Source: Kitasatospora humi
GTDB lineage: Bacteria; Actinomycetota; Actinomycetes; Streptomycetales; Streptomycetaceae
NCBI RefSeq assembly: GCF_020907985.1
Contig: NZ_JAJJPA010000064.1
Span: 1-36,939 of the forward strand
Reading direction: 5' to 3'
Length of the DNA stretch: 36,939 bases
Shown here: piece by piece, positions 22,391 through 31,900 of the stretch
How the letters are laid out: each line of letters opens with the position of its first letter
Position numbering within the stretch: the stretch's first letter is position 1
The notes under the pieces: generated by a model
What the model was told of the DNA's origin: nothing
Seen by the model: the letters and a program-made list of their open reading frames with translations, nothing else
Database searches by the model: none
Program-made: the position numbers and the translations under genes

Positions 22391-24235
22391 TCACCGCGGG
22401 GCGTTCCAGGAGTCCGCGCACAGTGCCGTGGTCATCTCCTCCTGGTAGCAGGCCGCGGCGAGCCAGGCCGTCGCGAAGGCGACGTGGTCGTCGGTGAGCA
22501 GGCGACCGAACACGTCGCGCTCCTGGTCCGCCGCGGCCGCGTGGAGCGCGGCGAGGAGGTGCTCCGCCGTGCCGAGACCCGCGGCGCGCAGTCGGCGTCC
22601 TTCGGCGGCGCCCTGGGCGAGGCGTGCGGTCAGGGCTCTGCGGCCGCTGGTGACGACCTGTTCCAGTTGGCGGACCAGGAGGTGGAGGGGCGGCTGCGGG
22701 GGTGGGGTGGTTTGTGAGACGGGGGGCGGCTCGACCCGGTCCGACGGCAGGTCTGCCCGCTGGAGGCGTTCCAGGCCGAGGCTGATCCGGTGGTGGGACT
22801 CGCTCGGCAGGGTGAGCACGGACCCGGTTCGCCCCGGGGCGGTGCCGGCAGCCAGCAGCCGGATCCTCGGGGAGGCTGCCCGCTCCAGGCGGCCGATGAT
22901 GCGCAGGTGCAGGCCGGGCGCGGAGGCGAGCAGCGCGAGGTTGCTGCCGAACGCGAGCCGCGGATGGTCCTGGGCGGGGAGCAGGGCCACCGTCAACCCC
23001 GCGCAGTCGGCCAGTAGTTGGGTTGCGGCATGGCCGGGGATGGTGCCGGGTCCGAGTACGGTGACGTCGAGGAACAGCAGCTCCGACCCGGCCGGCCGAA
23101 GCTCGTGGGGTGTCCGCTCCGCGGTCAGGGCGCGTTGGACCTGGGCGTGGAGCGGTTCCTCCCAGAGCCGGGCAACGGGCGGCTGGTGCCAGTCGACACC
23201 GGCGGCACGCACCGCCCGGACCTTGGCGCCGGCGCCGAGGCGCCCGGAGACGGTGCGGGTGGCGTCCTGGACGACCAGGCCGGCCCGGGTGAGCTCCCGG
23301 TGCGAAAGGGTCGCGTCGCCGAGCCGGACCGGACGGCCCGCCGCGGCCTGGGCGCCCTGCGCGGCCTCGGCCGGGTCGGCATGCGGGGTGACGTCGGAGA
23401 CCGTGGCGAGCCGACCGTCGGCATCCGTGACCCAGACCGCGACCCCGGCGTGGGTGGAGGTCACGACGGGTTCGGCGAACAGTCCGTACAGGCGCAGGGC
23501 ACCGACCTCCTGGTACGTCTGCCGCGGGGTGCCGCGCAGGGTCCGGGGCGGGGCCGTGGTGGCTTCGAGCAGTTCGCGGTGGGCGGCGGCCAGGTCGGCG
23601 AGGCGGTGGTCGGGTGCTGCGGCACGGGCGGCTCGCAGCCGGGTGACCACGGTGGTGGCGAGGGCGGCCGGCCGGTGGAGGCCGAGCAGGCGGGCCTGGT
23701 GCGCGGTGCGCAGCAGCTCGGCCTGCAGCACGCTCCCCGCGCCGCTGCTGCCCGCGGCGAGGCAGTCGGCCGCGGCCCGGTGCAGGCGGTCGACGGCCTC
23801 GGCCTCGGCCGGGGTGAGTCCTTCTCCGGCCGGGGAGTCGGCGGACGGTTCGGCGGGCGGTTCGGCGGCTGGTGACGACTGGTCGCGCTCTTCCGTGGCC
23901 TTCGTGGACGGTGGTTCCGCCTCGGCTGCCGCCAAGGGCGCGACCGTGACGGCGGCGGCGCGGTGCAGGCAGGCGGGGGCGAGCAGGCACTCGCACCGGA
24001 TGTCTGCGGCCGTCCGGACCACGCCGCCCGGGGCGTGCAGGATCAGCACGGCCTCCTCGTCGACCTGGACGCTCCATTCGTCGCCCGTCCGCGAGGTCGG
24101 CCGGTCGGCAAGCTTGGCGGCCGCGCCGTCGAGCCGCTTCTGGAGCCTCGCCGACAGGGCCGACACCACCTCTGCCGCGACGTCGGCCGGTACCGAGGGC
24201 CAGTGGGCCGAAAGCGACGCCTGAGTGTCTGTCAA
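22391..24235 (-). CDS. SWIM zinc-finger protein (YehQ-like)
   Basis: Protein of 614 residues, last gene of the operon. Near the N-terminus IRCECLLAPACLH supplies the SWIM zinc ligands Cys81, Cys83, Cys89 and His91, a nucleic-acid or protein-binding finger. Next come a Pro/Glu/Ser-rich linker (about 105-135) and a helical/beta C-terminal region of unknown fold (LLGLHRPAALATTVVTRLRA; LRLYGLFAEPVVTSTHAGVA; LLFLDVTVLGPGTIPGHAAT; LLADCAGLTVALLPAQDHPR). This matches the SWIM partner of MoxR/VWA loci, such as E. coli YehQ. The start at TTG 24235 overlaps the previous stop as TTGA, with GGGGGAG eight bases upstream; the frame is open far upstream but that is a shadow of the previous gene. Confidence 0.85.
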   Translation of the reverse strand: MTDTQASLSAHWPSVPADVAAEVVSALSARLQKRLDGAAAKLADRPTSRTGDEWSVQVDEEAVLILHAPGGVVRTAADIRCECLLAPACLHRAAAVTVAPLAAAEAEPPSTKATEERDQSSPAAEPPAEPSADSPAGEGLTPAEAEAVDRLHRAAADCLAAGSSGAGSVLQAELLRTAHQARLLGLHRPAALATTVVTRLRAARAAAPDHRLADLAAAHRELLEATTAPPRTLRGTPRQTYQEVGALRLYGLFAEPVVTSTHAGVAVWVTDADGRLATVSDVTPHADPAEAAQGAQAAAGRPVRLGDATLSHRELTRAGLVVQDATRTVSGRLGAGAKVRAVRAAGVDWHQPPVARLWEEPLHAQVQRALTAERTPHELRPAGSELLFLDVTVLGPGTIPGHAATQLLADCAGLTVALLPAQDHPRLAFGSNLALLASAPGLHLRIIGRLERAASPRIRLLAAGTAPGRTGSVLTLPSESHHRISLGLERLQRADLPSDRVEPPPVSQTTPPPQPPLHLLVRQLEQVVTSGRRALTARLAQGAAEGRRLRAAGLGTAEHLLAALHAAAADQERDVFGRLLTDDHVAFATAWLAAACYQEEMTTALCADSWNAPR

Positions 24236-27200
24236 CGGATCTTCTCCCCCACCCAGCGGGCCAGTTCCTGCGGGCTCAGCGCGGCCACCGGCATGCCCGC
24301 CGCCACGAGTTGTTCGGCGACCGCCCTCGAGTAGCGCGGCTTGCCGGTGTCGTCGAGGGCGGCGCACCCGAGCAGGTGGCACCCTTCGCCGATGAGCGTC
24401 CGGGTCTCCCCGAGCAGCCCGCCGAGCGGGTAGCCCTCCTCGAAGTCGCTGACCACCGCGATCAGGGTGCGGGACGGAACCGTGACCAGCTCGCGCGCGT
24501 ACCGGAGACCGGCCGCGATGTGCGTCCCGCCGCCGACCCGGACCTCGAGGAGCAGGCCCAGGGGGTCGTCGACGCGTCCGCTGAGATCGAGGACGCTGGT
24601 CGAGAAGGCCACGAAGTGTGTGGTCAGGGACGGCACTCCGGCCAGGATCGACGCGGTCAGCGCGGCCCAGATGGTGGAGGCCTCCATCGAGCCGGACACG
24701 TCCACGACGAGGACCAGGCGCCAGTCGTTGGCCCGGGTGGCCCTGGTCCGGAAGACGGGCCGTTCCGGGACGATCAGGGTGGTCCCTCCCTCCCCCGGCC
24801 GCGCGGTGCCGAGGTTGGCCCGGATCGTGCGGTCGAGGTCGAGGCGGCCGCCCCGGCGGTAGCTGGGTCTGGGCAGTGAGAGGCCGGTCAGGGCCGGGCG
24901 CAGTGTGCTGGCGAGCTCTCGCGACAGCTCGTCCACCAGCCGCTTGACCAGCGGACGGAGGGCGGCGAGACGTGCCTCGGGCAGGCCCCCCGCGTGCTGC
25001 AGAACGGTGCGCAGCAGTTCGACGGAGGGGCGCACGGCCTCCGGGGCGAGCGCCTCCAGGACGTCCCTGCGGCCCTGGGCGGCCGCGGCGGCGAGGACCT
25101 CCTCGCGGATTCCCGGGCCGAAGAGGGCTGCCAGTTCTTCGGACCACTCGCGGACCCCCGGGTACGGGGCCTCCCGGCCGCCGCGGCCGCCGCCGGTCAG
25201 GCTGGGGCCGGATCCCTCGCCGCGGCCGGTGCCGTAGAGCTCGTCGAGCGCGGTGGCGATTCGGGCGGCCTGCCCGGTCAGGCCCGCGCCGCTGCCCTGG
25301 CGTCCCAGGAGCAGGCGCCACCGGTCGGTCGGCGGGAGAGCGGACGCGGGGGTGTGCGCGGGACGGGTCGGACGCGCGAACGGGGTGGTCGGCGCCGGAG
25401 GGACCATCATGGCCTGGGGTGCCCGGGGCAGCAGGCCCCTGGCAGTGAGGAGTTGACCAGCCGCCAGGTCGGCTTTGGTCCAGGCGGCCAGGGTGGCCGG
25501 GTCGAGCATGGCGGGTAGGGCGTCGACCTGTTCGCCGAGCCCTTCCTCGACGGTGTCGAGCAGCCGGTCCCGGGCGGCGGGGCTGAGTGTGTCGAAGCCG
25601 CCGCGCAGCGCGGGCAGCCGGTCCAGGAAGCCGTCGTCGGACAGTTCGGCGATGCGTGTCAGGAGTGGTTCGAGTGCCTCCGGGGCGGCGGTGAGCAGGC
25701 CCTCGGCTGCGGTGAGCAGGCCGGTGAGGGCGCGGCTGAGCGCGGCCCGGCCGGCCGGGGTGGTGGCGCCGTCCACCCAGGAGGCGATCCGGTCACCGAA
25801 ATCGGCTGGCTGCTGGTGGCCCAGCAGCACCCGGGCGGCTCCGGCCGCACCCCGGATCAGCGGCGAGCCGTCGTCGGCCAGGTGCTGGAGGGTGCGGCCG
25901 AGCCGGATGCCGCCTTGAGTGTCGGCCCGGCGGGCGAACTCCACCAGCGCCCGGGCGTCGGCGGGGTCGTCGGAGCCGGTGATGCCTTCGAGGCCCCGGA
26001 TGGCGGCGGTGGTGAGCAGTTCGCGGGCATCGGCGGCCGGGCCGGTCAGGGGCGCGACCGCCTCGTGACCGGCGATGTGCCCGGCCGTCAGGCGGTCGAG
26101 CAGGGCGAGCCCGTCGAGGAGTTCGGCGAGGCTTGCCACCGCCGGTGCCTCGTCCGCGAGTTGGACGAGCCGGGTGCCGGTCAGCGCCGGCAGGGCGCAC
26201 CCGGCCGCGGCGGCCAGACCGTCGATGATCTGGCGGGCGGTCGAGCCGCCCTCCGCGTGCTCGCGGCGCAACCGTTCGCGGAGCGTGCCCTCGGCGGCCT
26301 GGCTCGGCGTCACGCCGCGCATGCCGGCGACGGTCAGCATGGCGGCGACCGCGGGCGTCCACCGTACGCGCCAGCGCGAGCCGAGCGCGTCGGTGCCGCC
26401 GGCACCGGTGACGGCGATCCGCTCGCCGTACGGCACGCCACAGGCCTCGAGGCGGCGCAGCAGGAGTTCGCGGCGGGCGTCGAGCGGCGAGCGGAGCGGG
26501 TCGAGGCGAAGCTCGCGCGCCGACGGCTCGGCCGCGTCCGCCGGACCCGGCAGGCCGAGTTCGGCGAGGAGCGCCTCGACGGCGGGGCTGAGCCCGGTGC
26601 GGGGGGCGGCCGGAGTGGGGCTGCCGGTACGGGTGCCGACCAGGACCCGCTCGAGAGCCCGGGCCACGGCCCGGCCGCGCCCGAGGGGCTCCCCTTGGGC
26701 CAGTACGGTCTGCACGGCCTCGACCAGCTCGCCGCGGCCGGGCGCCGGCAGCCCGCGCAGCCGGGCCAGATCGCCCGCCACGCGGACGATCTCGCGGGCG
26801 TCGGCGGGCCCGGCGGGGTGGCCCTGGCCGCGCAGTGCGTCGCAGATCCGGACGGCGGTGCGGGTGAGTTCCGCGGCGAGGCGGTCCGGGTCTCCTCCGG
26901 CGGCCAGCACGGTGTGCTGCCACTCCGGGTCACGGATCCCGGCGGGGTAGCCGGAGCGGGCGTCGAGCAGCGGGTAGGTGTACGGGATCAGCGAGATGAC
27001 CTGCCGCACCGGCTCCGCGGGCGGACTCGGCCGCCGGTCGGGGTCGTCGGCGCCCGGGCCGCCGGCTCCGGGTGCCACCGGGGCGGTGGGTGCCGCCGGG
27101 CTGTCGAGCAGGGCCGGCGCGTGGAAGGCCCCGACGACGACGGCGACCCGGCGCCCGTCGGCACAGGCGGCGCGGACGCGGTCCCGCATCCACTCCTCCC

Positions 27201-27813
27201 GGTACAGGTCGAGGGGGTCGATGGTCCCGGCGTCCTCGCGCAGCGCCCAGCCGACCAGCAGTGCCGCCCGGCGCACTTCCTCCGGCGCACAGCCGGGGGC
27301 GAGGGCCTCGACCAGGCGGTCCCACAGGTCCTCGTCCTGTCGTCCTGTCAGTCGGCGGCGCAGTGCGTCCGCGAGTCCTCGTGCACGGGCCTCGCTGCCG
27401 CGTCCCTGGGCGGTGCGTCGCGCCAGCGGAAGGTCGCAGGCGACGGCCGGCACCCCGTGGCGGGCCGCCCAGCGCAGGGCGGCGAGCTCGGGCGAGAAGT
27501 CCGCGAACGGGTAGAAGGCCGGGCCCGGGCCCTCTTCGGCGGCCGCGGCGGTGAGGGCCACCGGTGCCTTGGTGTGCTCGTCCGCCAGCAGGCCGAGCCA
27601 GGGCTGGAACTCCTCGGGCAGTTCGACGAGCAGCACCTCCGGCCGGTGCGCATCGAGGAGGGCGGGCAACACGGTTGCGAGCGACGGGGCGTGGTGGCGG
27701 ACCCCGATCAGGTAGGGCCCGGGGGTCCCTGCTCCCGAGGCGGCGAGCCTCCCCCAGCCTTCGGCCGGGGGGATCCCCGTGGCCTCGGCTGGTGCGCGGA
27801 CATCGGTGGTCAC
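24232..27813 (-). CDS. DUF5682-VWA fusion protein (YehM + YehP-like)
   Basis: Protein of 1,193 residues. The N-terminal DUF5682 region has YLIGVRHHAPSLATVLPALL (His40, His41), VLLVELPEEF (Glu65) and VVVGAFHAPALL (His231); this GxxH-type pattern recalls the TraB/ChaN/EreA-like fold and suggests a metal-dependent activity. A long helical middle part follows. At the C-terminus is a von Willebrand A domain with an intact MIDAS: LVLVVDVSGSM (Asp1038, Ser1040, Ser1042), GGGTHIAAGL (Thr1097) and VVSDFEEG (Asp1123). VWA proteins of this kind work with MoxR ATPases. In E. coli the two halves are separate genes, yehM and yehP. Start GTG 27813 lies five bases after the MoxR stop, with GGAGG ten bases upstream. 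Confidence 0.9.
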   Translation of the reverse strand: MTTDVRAPAEATGIPPAEGWGRLAASGAGTPGPYLIGVRHHAPSLATVLPALLDAHRPEVLLVELPEEFQPWLGLLADEHTKAPVALTAAAAEEGPGPAFYPFADFSPELAALRWAARHGVPAVACDLPLARRTAQGRGSEARARGLADALRRRLTGRQDEDLWDRLVEALAPGCAPEEVRRAALLVGWALREDAGTIDPLDLYREEWMRDRVRAACADGRRVAVVVGAFHAPALLDSPAAPTAPVAPGAGGPGADDPDRRPSPPAEPVRQVISLIPYTYPLLDARSGYPAGIRDPEWQHTVLAAGGDPDRLAAELTRTAVRICDALRGQGHPAGPADAREIVRVAGDLARLRGLPAPGRGELVEAVQTVLAQGEPLGRGRAVARALERVLVGTRTGSPTPAAPRTGLSPAVEALLAELGLPGPADAAEPSARELRLDPLRSPLDARRELLLRRLEACGVPYGERIAVTGAGGTDALGSRWRVRWTPAVAAMLTVAGMRGVTPSQAAEGTLRERLRREHAEGGSTARQIIDGLAAAAGCALPALTGTRLVQLADEAPAVASLAELLDGLALLDRLTAGHIAGHEAVAPLTGPAADARELLTTAAIRGLEGITGSDDPADARALVEFARRADTQGGIRLGRTLQHLADDGSPLIRGAAGAARVLLGHQQPADFGDRIASWVDGATTPAGRAALSRALTGLLTAAEGLLTAAPEALEPLLTRIAELSDDGFLDRLPALRGGFDTLSPAARDRLLDTVEEGLGEQVDALPAMLDPATLAAWTKADLAAGQLLTARGLLPRAPQAMMVPPAPTTPFARPTRPAHTPASALPPTDRWRLLLGRQGSGAGLTGQAARIATALDELYGTGRGEGSGPSLTGGGRGGREAPYPGVREWSEELAALFGPGIREEVLAAAAAQGRRDVLEALAPEAVRPSVELLRTVLQHAGGLPEARLAALRPLVKRLVDELSRELASTLRPALTGLSLPRPSYRRGGRLDLDRTIRANLGTARPGEGGTTLIVPERPVFRTRATRANDWRLVLVVDVSGSMEASTIWAALTASILAGVPSLTTHFVAFSTSVLDLSGRVDDPLGLLLEVRVGGGTHIAAGLRYARELVTVPSRTLIAVVSDFEEGYPLGGLLGETRTLIGEGCHLLGCAALDDTGKPRYSRAVAEQLVAAGMPVAALSPQELARWVGEKIR

Positions 27814-27818
27814 GGCGG

Positions 27819-28988
27819 TCAGTCCTCCAGCGCCGAGCGCAGGTCCCACAGGGTGCGCCAGGTCGCCGCGCCCTGCTCGGCGCGGCGGCGGACCGCGCCG
27901 TCCCAGTAGCCGAGCAGCCGGGCGGCGTCGGCGGGATCGTCCTTGCGGACCACCCCGACCAGCTGACCCGGCAGGCGGCCGAGGATGTCGCCGTCGCCGT
28001 CCAGGTAGGCGGCGGTGACGCCGAGGGCGGTGGCCACCGACACGGCCTCGGCGGTACTCATGACCGTGGAGGGCCGCTCGACGTCCCACCCCTCGACGGA
28101 ACGGCCGGTGCGCAGATCGCGGAAGGCCGTGACCAGGGCCTCCAGCACGGCGTCATCCACCGCGTACGGCGCACCCGCTCGGCTGACGGCAGCCGTGGAC
28201 TGGCGCCGGACCAGTTCGACCTCGGCGTCGAGATCGCCGATCGGGCCGACCGTCTCGAAGTTGAAGCGCCGCTTGAGGGCGGCGGACATCTCGGAGACGC
28301 CCTTGTCCCGTAGGTTGGCGGTGGCGATCAGGGTGAAGCCGGGGACGGCATGCAGCTGGCCGTCCCCGCTGCCGGCGAGCTCCGGAACGGCGATCCGCCG
28401 CTCGGAGAGCAGTGAGACCAGGGCGTCCTGCACCTCTGGCAGGCAGCGCGTGACCTCCTCGACACGGGCGACCGCACCTGTGGACATCGCGGTGAGCACG
28501 GGCGAGGGCACCAGGGCCTCGCGGCTCGGGCCCTTGGCGAGCAGGAGCGCGTAGTTCCAGCCGTACTTGAGCTGGTCCTCGGTGGTGCCGGCGGTGCCCT
28601 GGACGGTGAGGGCGCTGGTGCCGCAGACGGCGGCGGCGAGCAGCTCGGAGAGCATCGACTTGGCGGTGCCGGGTTCGCCGACCAGCAGCAGGCCGCGCTC
28701 GCCGGCCAGGGTGACCACGCAGCGCTCGACCAGGGCGCGCTCGCCGACGAACTTCGGCTCGATGGACATGCTCCGGCGGCCCTGCTTGAGCTTCTCCCCG
28801 CCACTGCCCAGGACGAAGGTCACCACGGCGCGCGGGGTGAGCCGCCACCCCGGCGGGCGCGGGCCGGAGTCGTATCCGGCGAGGAACTCCAGTTCGGCGG
28901 CGTACCTGTCCTCTGGCAGGACGTTCTGGCGGTCGGGCGCGGTGGCGGTCATGTCCCCTTCTCGGTGCTGTGCGTGCTGCGCGCTCAT
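27819..28988 (-). CDS. MoxR-type AAA+ ATPase (YehL-like)
   Basis: AAA+ ATPase of 389 residues: Walker A GEPGTAKS (104-111), a Walker B-like segment VARVEEVTR (173-181) where the usual Asp-Glu is Glu-Glu, sensor 1 IATANLRDKG (about 221-230) and arginine finger ALKRRF (237-242). The lid region ends with RLLGYWDGAVRRRAE. MoxR proteins remodel or activate partner complexes together with VWA proteins, here encoded by the next gene. The ATG at 28988 overlaps the preceding stop as ATGA; a second in-frame ATG (residue 13) with AAGGGG before it is an alternative. It is the probable energy source of the operon's machine. Confidence 0.94.
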   Translation of the reverse strand: MSAQHAQHREGDMTATAPDRQNVLPEDRYAAELEFLAGYDSGPRPPGWRLTPRAVVTFVLGSGGEKLKQGRRSMSIEPKFVGERALVERCVVTLAGERGLLLVGEPGTAKSMLSELLAAAVCGTSALTVQGTAGTTEDQLKYGWNYALLLAKGPSREALVPSPVLTAMSTGAVARVEEVTRCLPEVQDALVSLLSERRIAVPELAGSGDGQLHAVPGFTLIATANLRDKGVSEMSAALKRRFNFETVGPIGDLDAEVELVRRQSTAAVSRAGAPYAVDDAVLEALVTAFRDLRTGRSVEGWDVERPSTVMSTAEAVSVATALGVTAAYLDGDGDILGRLPGQLVGVVRKDDPADAARLLGYWDGAVRRRAEQGAATWRTLWDLRSALED

Positions 28989-31900
28989 CGGCGGCCTCTC
29001 CTGCGGGTGTTGGTGGTGAGCTGTTCGTAGCCGGGCCGGTCGCCGTCGGCGACCCGCTGCCAGGCACGGGCGAACAGCTCGGGCGCCGCGAGCTGCGGCA
29101 GGATCGCCGAGTGGGGCGGGATCTCGTACAGGCCGGCCTTCCAGGTCTCCACGGGCAGGCCGGGCGCCTTGGCCTCCTGCCAGCCGCCGGGCAGGAAGAG
29201 GCCGCGGCCGGCCCGGGCCCGCTTGGCCTCCAGGACGAGGTCGGTCGCGGCGAGTTCGGCCCGGGCGCGCTTCAGCCGGGCGGGCTTCCAGCCGGTCCAG
29301 CGGGCCGTGTTGCGGTCGGTCGGGTCCGGGAGGGCGAGCAGTTGGAGGTAGAGGGCGGCCGCGTCCTCCCCGAGCCCGTGGCTCTTGGCCACCTCGGTGA
29401 CCAGGGCCGGAGCGCTGCGCTGCGGGTTCTGCGCCCAACCGGCCGGTTCGCCGGCCGTGCAGCCGTGGGCGGTCAGCCGGGCCAGTTCGTCGCCCAGCAG
29501 CGCACGCAGGGCGGGCAGTTCGTCCCGGGAGTAGTAGCCGGCCACCAGCCCGCCGAGCAGGTCGAACAGCGGGTCGTCCGCGCCGGTCAGCGCGGCGGGC
29601 CGCAGGTAGGGGACCTCGCCGTAGCGACCGGGAGCGAGGACCAGCGCCTCGCCGCATGCCACCAGACCGTCGCTGCCCGCGCCACCCTGCTCGGGAAGGC
29701 CGAAGTGGCCGCGCAACACGGCCGCCAACTGCTGGTCGCGGACGGTGGATTGCACGTCGAGGCCGATCAGCAGGCCCGGATCGGCGAGCCGCCTGCGGAC
29801 GGCCGCCAGCGCCTCCGGAAGGAGCGGACGCAGTTGGTCCCCGTACGGCAGGTGGTGGGCCAGCCAGCGCAGGGCGCTGACCGCCGAGGCCAGGCCCTGC
29901 GCGCCGGGGAGCGCGTCCGGGTCATCGGGCACCAACTCGACGCCCTGATCCGTCTGGCGGACCCGCTGGGTGGTGACCCGGGACAGCCAGGCCGTGTTCG
30001 CCGGGTTGAGGACCGCCTCGATCGCGAGGACATCCGCGCCGTTGACGGTGGTCTGTGCCTCCTCGGGGAGCGTCAGCAGTCGCCCGCGGCGCTCGACCCA
30101 CCGCGCCGCGGCGTCATCCGTCTGCAGGCCGGTGCTCCACAGCCGAGCCGGGTCGGCGGGCAGCAGTGCCGCCAGGACGGCCTCGCGGTCGGTCCGGTCG
30201 ACCGAGTGCAGCCACTGCCGGGCGGCCTTGGCCTGCGTGGCCTTCAGCCCGTACAGCGCGAGTTGCTCGGCCGTGAGGACGTCGTTCGACCAGGTGAGCA
30301 GCCCCGGGGGCTGGGCGAGCAGCAGCGTGGCGCGGGCCCGTCCGATCCCGGTGGCCGCGCCGAACTCCTCCGCCTGCTCGGGCCGCCAGGCGATCCGGCC
30401 GTGCTGCTGGAGCAGGGCGGTGAAGCGGGCGATCCAGTCGGCCGTCAGGTCGTCGCGCACCCGCCGCTCCCGGACCAGGCCGAAATGGGCGACCGCCGCG
30501 AACTCGCCCGACGGGTCGTGGTCCACCGCGTCCCAGTGCACCTCGTGCCCGTAGCGGCGGCAGGCCAGCACCACGACCGTGCGGTCGCCGTTGCGCAGCA
30601 CCTGGCCCACCCGTGCCGCGGCGGTCTTGGAGGCCGACTGGTTGTTCTGGTTCTGCTCGCTGAGCGTCACCTGACGCAGCGTCGGCCCACGGTCGGCCAG
30701 CCAGCCCCGGGTCAGCTCGGTCAGCAGCAGGACCAGCGCGTGCCGGGCCTGCTCGCCGGTGGCCTGCGAGGCCGCGGCCAGGGCCATCGGGGCCGTGCGG
30801 CCCAGCAGGTGGACCCAGCCGTGGTACTCGCTGCCGCCGTGCAGCTCGAGGCGTTCGGCGTCGGTCGACCAGCCGGTCGGCCCGGCCTTCGGGCCGGCGG
30901 CCAGTAGCCCGGTGACAGCCCGGAGGTTGGCGAGCAGGTGCCACTGGTCGCCGGAACGGTTCCAGAGGGAGCCAAAGCCCTCCAGGCTGCCGAACACGCC
31001 CTGGACCGCCTCGCGCAGCACCCCGTCGTGGCCGGACTCCGGCTGGTACGCGGCGGGCACGGCACGGCCGTCCGCTCCGACCGGCTCCTCCGCCTCGGGC
31101 TGCGGCAGCGGCGCGTAGCGGGCGGCCCGGGTCGCGGTCTCGGTGGCCATCCGGGCGAGCCCGGCCACACCGGCGATCAGCAGCGGGTCGGTCAGCCCCG
31201 GCAGGACCCTGGCGGCCGCCTCGACCGGGACGGCCTGGGTCGCCCGGCTGCCTGCGACCTGCCGGGGAACACCCTGGATCAGCAGCAGCTCCGGACGGTG
31301 CGGCCGGGTGGCGTCGTCGGCGTCCACCGGCCACGCGGCCTCGATGAGTTCCGCCGCTCGACCGTCCGTCACTGCGCGCAGCACCCGCGAGCCCTGCTCG
31401 TCGCGGGGGCGCAGCGCGTGCCAGTGGTCGAGCGGCGGTACCAGCGCCGTTCCGGCGGCGTGCAGCTGGCCGGGGTGGGCGGTGGTGAGCTCCGCGAACG
31501 CGTCGGCCGCGCGGCCGGTGCCGTCCACCGGACCGAGCGCGACGCCGCGGTGCGAGGCGACCATCATCAGGGCGGCGCCGTCGGGCAGGTCGAGGCGGCC
31601 CGCCGGGTGGCCGGCGGCGCCGGGGGCCTGCGTCGACAGGGTGACGCGGCGGCCGTCCACGCCGTGGAACACCACCTGGGAGGCGTCGGAGCGCACCGAA
31701 CCGCCGAGCACGGTGCCGTCGGTGCCGAGCGGGCTGCGCTCGAGCCCCGGCTGCACCGGGAGCAGCCTGCAGTGCTCCGGCTGGAGCGTGCCGGTGGCGT
31801 CGCCCGCAGCGGTGAAGAGGGGCGGGACACCTGCGCGGCCGTGGGTTCCCGTCAGGGGGTCGTACTCGACGAGCGCGGTGCGGCCGCCGGTCTGGCGCAG

